Positions 52,096 to 59,259 of a stretch of 64,000 nucleotides of DNA are shown in pieces (position 1 is the first letter of the stretch; each line of letters begins with the position of its first letter). Below the pieces are notes generated by a model. That model was not told the origin of the DNA. It worked only from the letters and a program-made list of their open reading frames with translations, and searched no databases. The position numbers and the translations under genes are program-made. Source of the DNA: Chitinophaga varians (GTDB lineage Bacteria > Bacteroidota > Bacteroidia > Chitinophagales > Chitinophagaceae). The stretch spans positions 1,357,366 through 1,421,365 of the forward strand of contig NZ_JACVFB010000003.1 in assembly GCF_014529945.1 (NCBI RefSeq), written 5' to 3'.

Positions 52096-53250
52096 TCAGG
52101 TTAAAACAACCTCATTTTCGGTACTATTTTTATCAAGCGATATTTTAGCAGCGGCTTCCCGTTTTGTTTCATCAACAACCTTTGCATAAATCTGCGTAGT
52201 GGATACAAATTTGTGTCCCAGCATCTTTGACACGGTGTATATGTCTGTTTTCAGACGCAGCTGTAATGTGGCGAAAGTATGCCGGAAACAATGGAAGGTA
52301 ATACGCTTCTTTATACCGGCATTTTCCACCCATTTAGCGAGGCGCTGGTTATTATGGTAGGAGTATACCAAACCCTCAAAAACTCTGTCTCTATCGCCTT
52401 TTCTATCACCCAATAAGAGGTAGGCTTCCTGGGAGATAGGCAGCACCTGCAAGCCGTGCGTTTTCTTCTGCCTGAAATGGATAGCATAACCTTCCTGGTC
52501 TTCGTATCTTATTTCCTCCCAGATCAGTTTTTTGATATCAGAGTGACGCAACCCTGTTAAAGCGGAGAACAGCGCGGCCTTTCGCAGTAACGCGATGCTT
52601 TCGGGATAATCCGCTGCGGCCAGTGTCTGCAACTCTTCCAGATACAAAAATTCCCGCTGGGTTTCCTGCTCATCGATGTTTTCCACCTTCTCGTTTAGAT
52701 CCTCTTTCAATAGCCGCTGATCATACAGAATAGTCAACGCCGCCCGGAATTTACTGAAATACGAAAGGGCCGTGTTCTGTGCAATCGTTTTATCAGGCTC
52801 TTTCCTGTTGGGAGCGGTCAACAGGTAATCCTTAAAGTCTTCGCAAAAATTGATATCGATGGATGAAATGGGTATCGTTTCACCAACATAGTCCTTTAGA
52901 TGTAACAGGGCGCTAGTCCAGTTGTCATGTTCTGATGTTTTACGCTTTTCTGTCAAATCGCTAAAGAACTGGATAAAACAGGCCTGCCGTTTATAGTCAC
53001 TCAGGAAATCATATTCCTTGTTTTGCACAGCAATCTGTCTCCTCGCCCTGATGTTTTCCGCCAGCTGCTTGGTATTGGTATTATGCAGTTTGTCTGCCGC
53101 CTTTTTCGCGTTGTCAAAAAGGTACAGTCCTAAGAACTCGCGTCTGGTAGGTTTACCGGTTTCTGGATGGGGAATAGGTGGGTAATAGTCAAGATACAGG
53201 CTTTGACGTTCCTGGGAGATAGGCTTTTGTCTTAACGTTACTTTCGTCAT
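52096..53250 (-). CDS. Tyrosine-type site-specific recombinase (integrase)
   Basis: The 384-residue protein has an arm-binding N-terminal region, a SAM-like core-binding domain (about 90-185) and a catalytic domain with all residues: Arg 235 (TGLRHSDI), Lys 263 (QKKTHG), His 320 and Arg 323 (FHCFRH), His 346 (GHKF) and Tyr 355 (TTQIYAKV). It should integrate and excise the element at the mnmE 3' end. It is encoded next to the right att copy, beside a zinc-finger HTH protein, as usual for an integrase and its directionality factor. The start follows that gene's stop by 20 bp. Confidence 0.95.
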   Translation of the reverse strand: MTKVTLRQKPISQERQSLYLDYYPPIPHPETGKPTRREFLGLYLFDNAKKAADKLHNTNTKQLAENIRARRQIAVQNKEYDFLSDYKRQACFIQFFSDLTEKRKTSEHDNWTSALLHLKDYVGETIPISSIDINFCEDFKDYLLTAPNRKEPDKTIAQNTALSYFSKFRAALTILYDQRLLKEDLNEKVENIDEQETQREFLYLEELQTLAAADYPESIALLRKAALFSALTGLRHSDIKKLIWEEIRYEDQEGYAIHFRQKKTHGLQVLPISQEAYLLLGDRKGDRDRVFEGLVYSYHNNQRLAKWVENAGIKKRITFHCFRHTFATLQLRLKTDIYTVSKMLGHKFVSTTQIYAKVVDETKREAAAKISLDKNSTENEVVLT

Positions 53251-53270
53251 CTGCTTTCAAAGGTTATAGG

Positions 53271-53636
53271 TTAACAATGAGGGTTAGAGCTAAACATGTC
53301 GTTAATACGCTGCCGGCTGATAATGGTGCGGTTACCAAACTTTATAGCCGGCAATGCGCAGCGTCTAATGAGCCGTTGCAATGTCCACCGGCTGACGCCT
53401 AACAGCTTGCTGGCATCTGCAATGTTTAGAAACTCTTTGATCTTCACCTCTTCAATGGGTTTTGCTTTGATAGCCAATGTTTCGTTGTCGCTCTGTTCCA
53501 TTTTCGCGGCTTTCTGTCTCGCTTTGTAGAACATTTTCGCGCAGTGGTCACTGCATGTCCGGGACGTGGTTTTCTTCGCCACGAAGTCATGGCCACAGTA
53601 TTGGCAAACTCGGTTTACTCGGATGTTTGAACTCAT
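53271..53636 (-). CDS. Zinc-finger HTH protein, probable directionality factor
   Basis: The 121-residue protein has an N-terminal cysteine cluster (CQYCGHDFVAKK, then CSDHC) that looks like a small zinc ribbon, and a C-terminal excisionase-type HTH (FLNIADASKLLGVSRWTLQRLIRRCALPAIKFGNRTIISRQRI). It is the first gene after the right end and is co-directional with the integrase, 20 bp apart. A recombination directionality factor or integrase-operon regulator is the likely role. The six phased 10-bp repeats immediately upstream are candidate binding sites for it. Confidence 0.8.
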   Translation of the reverse strand: MSSNIRVNRVCQYCGHDFVAKKTTSRTCSDHCAKMFYKARQKAAKMEQSDNETLAIKAKPIEEVKIKEFLNIADASKLLGVSRWTLQRLIRRCALPAIKFGNRTIISRQRINDMFSSNPHC

Positions 53637-53670
53637 TATCTATCAATGTTTTACACTGACAGTTCAGTAA

Positions 53671-53730
53671 TGGTGCAGCATGGGGCTGTATGGGGCTATG
53701 TGGTGCAGAGTGGTGCTGTATGGTGCATTA
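53671..53730. repeat. Six tandem 10-bp repeats, consensus TGGKGC
   Basis: Six consecutive units read TGGTGCAGCA, TGGGGCTGTA, TGGGGCTATG, TGGTGCAGAG, TGGTGCTGTA and TGGTGCATTA. The first six bases are TGGTGC or TGGGGC in every unit, with no gaps, so the period is one helical turn. They lie between the zinc-finger HTH start (53636) and the right att copy (53768), which suggests cooperative protein binding on one DNA face. Confidence 0.85.
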
Positions 53731-53767
53731 TCTCACCTTTTAAATTTACGAAAACATTTCTATGCTT

Positions 53768-53925
53768 CGAGGTACAAATAAGGTACAAAAATGTCCAAAA
53801 CAACGCGAAACAACCCAAAACAACCAAAACCACCGGACATAGAAAAAGCCCCATTGACGGGGCTTTCATCCTATTTGGCTATAGATGCTTTGTGTTGTTT
53901 ATGCCACTTTACTTCCCAATACAAA
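53768..53925. repeat. Right copy of the 158-bp att-type direct repeat
   Basis: This is the partner of 45009-45166. It contains paired AGGTACAAA units, the mnmE terminator and the last codons and stop of mnmE (minus strand FCIGK-stop). Because its last bases are mnmE coding sequence, integration leaves mnmE intact. Confidence 0.88.
53845..53866 (-). terminator. Terminator of mnmE
   Basis: AAAGCCCC and GGGGCTTT enclose a 6-nt loop with a U-tract on the minus strand, 43 bp past the mnmE stop. It is part of the att repeat, so the element supplies a replacement terminator to mnmE. Confidence 0.8.
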
Positions 53926-55288
53926 ACTTACTAAAAATATAATCCAACCGATCTTCATTCGTTACTTCGCCGGTGATTTCACCGAGATAATGAAGGGCAC
54001 GTCGTATGTCCAGTGCCAGCAGGTCTCCGGGCAGACTATTGTCCATTCCGTTTTTCACATCGATCAGTGACTGCTGCACTTCCTGCAGGGCTGAATGGTG
54101 ACGGGCGTTGGTGATGATGGTATCTTCTGTATTGATATCTCCGGCCATGACTTTCTGCACCAGTTTATCTTTCAGGTCCTGGATATGTTCATGATTTTTG
54201 GCGGAGATGAAAAGGATGGGGAATCCATCGAATTTGGCGCGGGTAGCGGCTTCTCCGGTGACATCGGTTTTATTGCCGACGAGGAGGAAGTTGATATTGT
54301 CTGCTTCGAATGACTGGATCTGTTGCCGGATATCATCGGCGGATAGTTCGTTGACGTCGAAGAGATAGACGACTACGCCCGCTTCGCGTATTTTCTCCAT
54401 GGTTTTTTGCACACCGATGGTTTCGATGGTATCTACGCTGTCGCGGATACCGGCGGTATCGATGAGGCGGAAGAGGATACCGTCGATATTGAGGACTTCC
54501 TCGATGGTATCGCGGGTAGTACCGGCGATATCGCTGACGATGGCCCTGTTTTCATTGAGGAGTGTATTGAGCAGGGTAGATTTGCCGGCGTTGGGTTTCC
54601 CTACGATGGCGGTATTAACGCCATTTTTAATGACGTTACCCATGCGGAAGGAGTCGATGAGGTGCCGGATGGTGGTGGCGGCGTTGGTCACCAGTTCATA
54701 CAGGCGGGTCCTGTCGGCGAATTCCACGTCTTCCTGGCTGAAATCCAGTTCCAGTTCTATGAGGGCGGAAAAGGTAATGAGTTGTTCGCGGAGGGCGTGC
54801 AGTTCTTTGGAGAAGCCACCGCGCATTTGCTGCATGGCGGTCTGATGGGAGGCGGCGGAGTTGCTGGCGATCAGGTCGGCCACTGACTCTGCCTGTGTCA
54901 GGTCCAGTTTCCCATTGAGGAAGGCGCGCTGGGTAAATTCGCCGGGTTTGGCGAGGCGGGCGCCTGCGGCGATGGTCGCTTCGATGATCTGTTGTTGTAT
55001 ATAAGGGGAACCGTGGCAGGAGATCTCGATGACATCTTCTCCGGTATAGGAACGGGGCCCTTTATAGAGGCTCACCACTACTTCATCGATCACGTGACCG
55101 TTGTGTACGAGGCTGCCGAAATGGAGGGTGTGACTGGCCTGCTGCAGCAGGTCTTTACCGGGGAAGAGGGCGTTGCAGATAGGGAATGCCTGGCTGCCGC
55201 TAAGCCTGATAACGGCGATGGCGCCCAGTCCTGGAGCGGTGGCGACTGCAACAATGGTATCATCAAATCCTGTTAGTTTTCCCAGCAT
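53909..55288 (-). CDS. mnmE: tRNA modification GTPase MnmE
   Basis: The 459-residue protein has the N-terminal folate-binding domain (about 1-120), a helical domain and an inserted G domain: GKPNAGKS at 230-237, GTTRDT near 256, DTAG near 277 and NKTD near 351. The conserved C-terminal FCIGK (455-459) carries the functional Cys. With MnmG it modifies the wobble uridine of certain tRNAs (5-carboxymethylaminomethyluridine). The stop codon lies inside the right att copy of the integrated element, yet the reading frame is complete, so the gene survived integration. A -7 box lies about 27 nt upstream of the start. Confidence 0.97.
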   Translation of the reverse strand: MLGKLTGFDDTIVAVATAPGLGAIAVIRLSGSQAFPICNALFPGKDLLQQASHTLHFGSLVHNGHVIDEVVVSLYKGPRSYTGEDVIEISCHGSPYIQQQIIEATIAAGARLAKPGEFTQRAFLNGKLDLTQAESVADLIASNSAASHQTAMQQMRGGFSKELHALREQLITFSALIELELDFSQEDVEFADRTRLYELVTNAATTIRHLIDSFRMGNVIKNGVNTAIVGKPNAGKSTLLNTLLNENRAIVSDIAGTTRDTIEEVLNIDGILFRLIDTAGIRDSVDTIETIGVQKTMEKIREAGVVVYLFDVNELSADDIRQQIQSFEADNINFLLVGNKTDVTGEAATRAKFDGFPILFISAKNHEHIQDLKDKLVQKVMAGDINTEDTIITNARHHSALQEVQQSLIDVKNGMDNSLPGDLLALDIRRALHYLGEITGEVTNEDRLDYIFSKFCIGK

Positions 55289-55314
55289 ACCGGTTCAATT
55301 TTTTTAACGAAAGG

Positions 55315-55322
55315 CAAAGGTA
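55315..55322 (-). promoter_or_regulatory. Candidate -7 box for mnmE
   Basis: On the minus strand this reads TACCTTTG, an exact TAnnTTTG match, 26 nt before the ATG at 55288. It lies right next to the terminator of the tonB gene. Confidence 0.45.
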
Positions 55323-55331
55323 CTAAAAATC

Positions 55332-55364
55332 AAAAGCCCCGTTTCAAAGAGAAACGGGGCTTTT
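55332..55364 (-). terminator. Rho-independent terminator after tonB
   Basis: AAAAGCCCCGTTTC pairs perfectly with GAAACGGGGCTTTT across a 5-nt loop. It ends the exbB-exbD-exbD-tonB transcript on the minus strand, 22 bp past the tonB stop. Confidence 0.9.
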
Positions 55365-55385
55365 GTGTAATATCTCGAGGCAGTA

Positions 55386-56222
55386 CTACTCTTGCAGTGT
55401 AAAGCGGATCGGGAGGTTGAACTGTACAGAAACCTGGCGGCCGTTTTGCTTACCAGCTTTCCATTTAGGCATGGTTTTCACCACGCGAACAGCTTCTTCT
55501 TCCAGACCGCCACCTTTTGCAGCGCCTACTGTTTTCACATCTTTGATGTTACCTTCTGAGTCAACTACGAACTGTACGAATACAGTACCGGAGATACCGT
55601 TTTCCTGCGCAACGCGTGGGTAACGGATATTTTTGCTCAGGTATTTGGCCAGCGCTTCCTCACCACCAGGGAAGGTAGGAGGCTGCTCTACGAAAGTGAA
55701 GATCTCTTCTTTTGCAGGAGCAGGAGGCGCTTCTACCACACCAGTACCTTTACTGTCTTCCAGCAGGCCCGCATCGATACCGTTCGGGTCACCTTCCACA
55801 GTTTTAGTGCTGATGGATTTTTCTTTAATATCTGCCTGTTTTGGCGGTTCTTCGTCCGGTGGTACTTCGTTATCTTTCTTGATTACCGGAGGAGTGAACT
55901 GCACTGAAGGTTTAACCGGCGGCGGTGGAGCCGGCGGTGGAGGAGGCGGTGGAGGTGTTTTCGGATCATCCGGAAGTTTCACGTCTTCCATCTTGATCTC
56001 CTGGATCACCGGCTTCTTGTTGTTGTCACCTTCAGAAGCTTTTACGTAGTTGGTGATGATATAAGCCAGGAAGAACACGACGAACAAAGACACGGTACCC
56101 AGAATGGCATTCCGCACCCGCGCGTTATACTTTCTCCTCAGATCATAAGCCCCATACTCCTTGTTCCTGTTTTCAAACAGGATATCAAGAAAATCGGACT
56201 TTAAGACTTTAGCTGAATCCAT
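55386..56222 (-). CDS. tonB: Energy transducer TonB
   Basis: The 278-residue protein has a short cytoplasmic start (FENRNKEYGAYDLRRKYNARVR, typical of Bacteroidota TonB), one membrane helix (about 38-58), a proline-rich spacer (PKTPPPPPPPPAPPPP near residue 90) and a C-terminal TonB domain from about 190 (FPGGEEALAKYLSKNIRYPRVAQENGISG). It delivers energy from the ExbB/ExbD motor to outer-membrane SusC-type transporters, of which three are in this window. It is the last gene of the cluster and is followed by a strong terminator. Confidence 0.95.
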   Translation of the reverse strand: MDSAKVLKSDFLDILFENRNKEYGAYDLRRKYNARVRNAILGTVSLFVVFFLAYIITNYVKASEGDNNKKPVIQEIKMEDVKLPDDPKTPPPPPPPPAPPPPVKPSVQFTPPVIKKDNEVPPDEEPPKQADIKEKSISTKTVEGDPNGIDAGLLEDSKGTGVVEAPPAPAKEEIFTFVEQPPTFPGGEEALAKYLSKNIRYPRVAQENGISGTVFVQFVVDSEGNIKDVKTVGAAKGGGLEEEAVRVVKTMPKWKAGKQNGRQVSVQFNLPIRFTLQE

Positions 56223-56274
56223 TGTTAATTGTAATTTTTATATGGATGCAAAAATTTGATTAATTCCACAAAAG

Positions 56275-56862
56275 CTATTTAACGCCGTTGGCAGCTTCTG
56301 TCTGCTTGATCCATGTTTTGTCCTGTTCGCTGATGTCAACAGTAGCATAACGTTGTATGCGGTTGATGGCCATCTCGTCCAGAATGTCCACGAAGTTGGC
56401 GTAAGTGGCGTCGTCGTCCGCTTTGATGATGACAACCACATCTTCCGGTTCTCCTTTTGCATTCCTTGTTTTGGACACTTCATCCCTTTTCTTGATGATC
56501 TCATCGCGGATACCGCCTTTATTGGCAAAGGAAGTCGCTTTGAAGAAATCAGGATTTGCTGACGCATTCGGGTCTTGTGCCAAACCTTCGTAATAGTATA
56601 CTCTGTTATCTTTTCCCAACAGGATGGTCAGCGCAGTACTTTCTTTTACTTTGTTCTGCTCTTTCTCATCCTTGGTATCTTTTGGCATGATCAAGTCCAT
56701 GGTTTTGGGCTTGCTCATAGTAGTGGTGAGCATGAAGAAGGTAATCAGAAGAAAACCCAGGTCCACCATCGGAGTCATGTCTACGCGGGTAGATTGTTTC
56801 TTCGATTTCGTTCCACCGTGTTTCTTCCCACCACCACTACTGCTGGTATCCATTTCTGCCAT
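56275..56862 (-). CDS. exbD: Biopolymer transporter ExbD (second copy)
   Basis: The 195-residue protein has a basic Ser/Lys-rich start, then VDMTPMVDLGFLLITFFMLTTTMSKP as the membrane helix with the essential Asp of the proton path. A periplasmic domain follows (KESTALTILLGKDNRVYYYEG; DVVVIIKADDDATYANFVDILDEMAI). It pairs with the ExbD upstream, since Bacteroidota often carry two ExbD types for one ExbB. It is co-transcribed with tonB, 52 bp upstream of it. Confidence 0.94.
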   Translation of the reverse strand: MAEMDTSSSGGGKKHGGTKSKKQSTRVDMTPMVDLGFLLITFFMLTTTMSKPKTMDLIMPKDTKDEKEQNKVKESTALTILLGKDNRVYYYEGLAQDPNASANPDFFKATSFANKGGIRDEIIKKRDEVSKTRNAKGEPEDVVVIIKADDDATYANFVDILDEMAINRIQRYATVDISEQDKTWIKQTEAANGVK

Positions 56863-56928
56863 AGTAGCTCTTTTTTTCGTTTTTAAATCAGCAGCCTTCC
56901 AGGCCAGGAAGTTATTTGCTGCCGTTTA

Positions 56929-57588
56929 CTACTCTTTCTTACTACCAGCCTGCTCTTCCTGCCATGCGGCGGTACCTTGAGGGGCTGCTTTCAGATTTGT
57001 TACCAGGTTGAGCTTCTGGATATGTTTCTCTTTGAACGTTTCCAGAATTTCCTTGATCTTAGGATAAGGAGTGGCGTTGTCTGCTTTGATACAGTATTTC
57101 ACCTTGTTGATGCTACCTTCCTGTGCAGCCATGCCATACTCAATCCAGGTCTTTAATTCATTGTTAGCGGAATCAGTAGGGATTCCTTTATCCAGACCCT
57201 GTTTCTTACGCTCGTCTTCAGAAAGAGACAGGTAATTTTTCAGGTCTTTGAGCGGAGTACCAACGCTGGCGCCGGTAACAAAGCTTTTCATTTCTTTGTC
57301 AGACAGGCCAAGCTTGAACTGTGTGTTCAGGTCCTCGATCATTTTTTTTCTTTTGGGCTGGCCGTCCATGCTGAAAAACACCCTGCCGTCCTTATCTACT
57401 GTGAATAATAACACATCAGAATCAGGTAAAAGAGTAGTGTTGATAGAAGACGGGGTAACTACCGTTACCGGTTCGTCCGGTTTGAACTTAGTTGCCAGCA
57501 TAAAGAAAGTTAAGAGCAGAAAAGCCACATCACACATTGCTGTCATGTCAATAGCCGTGCTTTTCCTGGGCATTTTAACTTTAGGCAT
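56929..57588 (-). CDS. exbD: Biopolymer transporter ExbD (first copy)
   Basis: The 219-residue protein starts MPKVKMPRKSTAIDMTAMCDVAFLLLTFFMLATKFKP, with the essential Asp in the membrane helix (MCDVAF). A larger periplasmic part than usual follows, with VLLFTVDKDGRVFF and IKYCIKADNATPYPKIKEILETF-like strands. It is distinct in sequence from the second ExbD in the cluster and may give a hetero-oligomeric motor. It lies 60 bp after exbB and 66 bp before the second exbD. Confidence 0.94.
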   Translation of the reverse strand: MPKVKMPRKSTAIDMTAMCDVAFLLLTFFMLATKFKPDEPVTVVTPSSINTTLLPDSDVLLFTVDKDGRVFFSMDGQPKRKKMIEDLNTQFKLGLSDKEMKSFVTGASVGTPLKDLKNYLSLSEDERKKQGLDKGIPTDSANNELKTWIEYGMAAQEGSINKVKYCIKADNATPYPKIKEILETFKEKHIQKLNLVTNLKAAPQGTAAWQEEQAGSKKE

Positions 57589-57648
57589 CTTTACTTTTTT
57601 TATGGTTTACTTTAAATAGATTCAAAACCGCTTAATTTCCACAAAAAA

Positions 57649-58503
57649 TTATTTGTGGTTGGCAGCAAAGCTCTGTGTTAAAGTAAAGCCGGACTCGTCA
57701 ATAGCATAAGTGATGCCATCGATGTTGGTAGTAAAGTAGTTATACATGATGATCGCGATAGCGGAAGTACCGATACCCAGTGCGGTGTTGATCAACGCCT
57801 CGGAGATACCTAACGCCAGCTGTGCAGAGTCTGGTGCACCACCGGAAGACATCGCAGAGAACGCTTTAATCATACCCAATACTGTACCGAACAGACCCAG
57901 CAGGGTTGCTACGGAAGCAATGGTAGACAGGAACACCAGGTTCTTTTCCATCATTGGCAGTTCCAGGGCGGTAGTTTCTTCTACTTCGTTTTTAATGGTC
58001 AGGATTTTCTGATCTGTGTCCAGCTCAGAGTTGGTCATCATTTCTTTGTACTTTTTCAGACCAGCTTTCAGTACGTTACCAACAGAACCTTTCTGTTTGT
58101 CACACTCAGCTAAAGCTGCGTCAACATTTTTGTTAGCCAGGTGATATTGTACTTTACGTACCAGCTCAGAACCGCTGAACTTACCTTTAGCTTTAGACAG
58201 ATACAGGAAACGCTCAATTACGAAAGTCAGACAAACGAGCAATACAGAGATCAGGATAGGTACCACATATCCACCTTTGTAAACGGTGCCAAACCACTTG
58301 CCAATACCAGAATCAATTGGGTGACCATCTGGGTTATTACCTTGGAAGTTGGCTGGATTACCTAATACAAAAAAGAAAAACAGAAATCCTATCACTAAAC
58401 AGATAGGCACAGCCAACGCCGCGAACAGGTTGGACGACTTTTTAGGTTGATGAGAAGAAGCCTTAGCTGTAGCTGCAGTCACAGTTGTTTTAGTCTCAGC
58501 CAT
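57649..58503 (-). CDS. exbB: MotA/TolQ/ExbB-family proton channel protein
   Basis: The 284-residue protein has an N-terminal membrane helix (about 28-48; LAVPICLVIGFLFFFFVLG), a second near 78-98 (VVPILISVLLVCLTFVIERF) and a pair in the C-terminal half, with VATLLGLFGTVLGMIKAFSAM, the signature ExbB helix. LALGISEALINTALGIGTSAIAIIMYNYF follows. With ExbD it forms the proton-driven motor that energises TonB. It is the first gene of the four-gene operon. Confidence 0.95.
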   Translation of the reverse strand: MAETKTTVTAATAKASSHQPKKSSNLFAALAVPICLVIGFLFFFFVLGNPANFQGNNPDGHPIDSGIGKWFGTVYKGGYVVPILISVLLVCLTFVIERFLYLSKAKGKFSGSELVRKVQYHLANKNVDAALAECDKQKGSVGNVLKAGLKKYKEMMTNSELDTDQKILTIKNEVEETTALELPMMEKNLVFLSTIASVATLLGLFGTVLGMIKAFSAMSSGGAPDSAQLALGISEALINTALGIGTSAIAIIMYNYFTTNIDGITYAIDESGFTLTQSFAANHK

Positions 58504-59259
58504 GTTGATTGAAATTTTAGTGTTAAAAATTAAACTATTGTTTGTTAGAAGTTACGATTTACAATTTCTCATTGTGGAATGCTTCCCAGCACTCAATTTA
58601 CTCTTTAATTTACTCTTTAATGAGCGATTCGCAAAGTTATAAGGTTGGCCCAAAAAAACAAGTGCAGCCCAAAAAAACCCACAAAAATTAACCTTACACC
58701 ACAAAAGCCCTACCACAGGGCTTTTCAACCACTTGTTTTTTGTTTTGAGCAAACACTTACATCAGCAAATAACCAATAATATGCAGTCCTCTTAATTTGT
58801 TACTGTCCCAAAAATTTGAAAGCGTTTAATTTTTTTCAAAGTTGGACGCACAATTTAAGAAAAAATTCAAATGTTCCAACAGAAATCTTACAAATCTGAG
58901 AACATATTTATTCCCGCGCCAGTCAACACTTTGAGGCTCCGCTAATTGGTTTTAGCTTACCCGCCTGCACACTTTTTCATCTATCCGCTCTTCAAATTCA
59001 ACACTGTGGCGGAATATCTTTTGCCCGCCCCGCTAAATGCTATATAAAAATATTATATGCTATAACAATAAATGATTACATAAAAAAGTTGGTATGGCAA
59101 CTACTGTGTTAACCTCCATCACCGCCTTTAACCCGCCTTTTTTCCATTCCTACGCCCTTTCACACGCTTATGGATTTTCCTCATAAGTTAATACTTTATG
59201 TACGTAATTGCAATCCCATTTTAAAAAAATCGAACGTTACACAAAAACCAATCAATCAA
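58504..59259. other. Non-coding divergent region, very A+T-rich
   Basis: No gene is supported in these 756 bp between exbB (leftward) and the second metalloprotease (rightward). It contains an exact -7 box for exbB (58632-58639) and a perfect 12-bp tandem repeat AATTTACTCTTT (58595-58618). No exact -7 box was found before the metalloprotease. Confidence 0.6.
58632..58639 (-). promoter_or_regulatory. Candidate -7 box for exbB operon
   Basis: On the minus strand this reads TAACTTTG, matching TAnnTTTG. It would give a leader of about 120 nt before ATG 58503. Confidence 0.4.

Larger units (their letters stand above)
53637..53908. other. Right end of the element: repeats, att copy and mnmE terminator
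   Basis: No gene is supported in this gap. It holds six tandem 10-bp repeats (53671-53730), the right att copy (53768-53925) and the terminator hairpin of mnmE (53845-53866). Confidence 0.7.
45159..53917. mobile_element. Integrated element at the 3' end of mnmE, about 8.76 kb
   Basis: The element is bounded by 158-bp direct repeats (45009-45166 and 53768-53925), and the right one covers the mnmE stop codon. Right to left it carries a zinc-finger HTH protein, a tyrosine integrase, two unknown genes, an excisionase-like HTH protein, an SF3 primase-helicase, a DUF6371 primase-like protein, an unknown gene and, near the left end, two HTH genes around a structured RNA. No relaxase, conjugation or virion gene was seen. 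The mnmE (trmE/thdF) 3' end is a known target for integrated elements such as Salmonella genomic island 1. The exact crossover point cannot be fixed from one sequence. Confidence 0.85.

Noticed and set aside
53671..53730. Possible CRISPR array
   Set aside because: The six 10-bp units are contiguous with no spacers, and no cas gene is in the window. They are a tandem binding-site array.
54407..54886. 159-residue plus-strand frame over mnmE
   Set aside because: It is antisense to the G domain of mnmE, whose motifs are intact, so it is a shadow.
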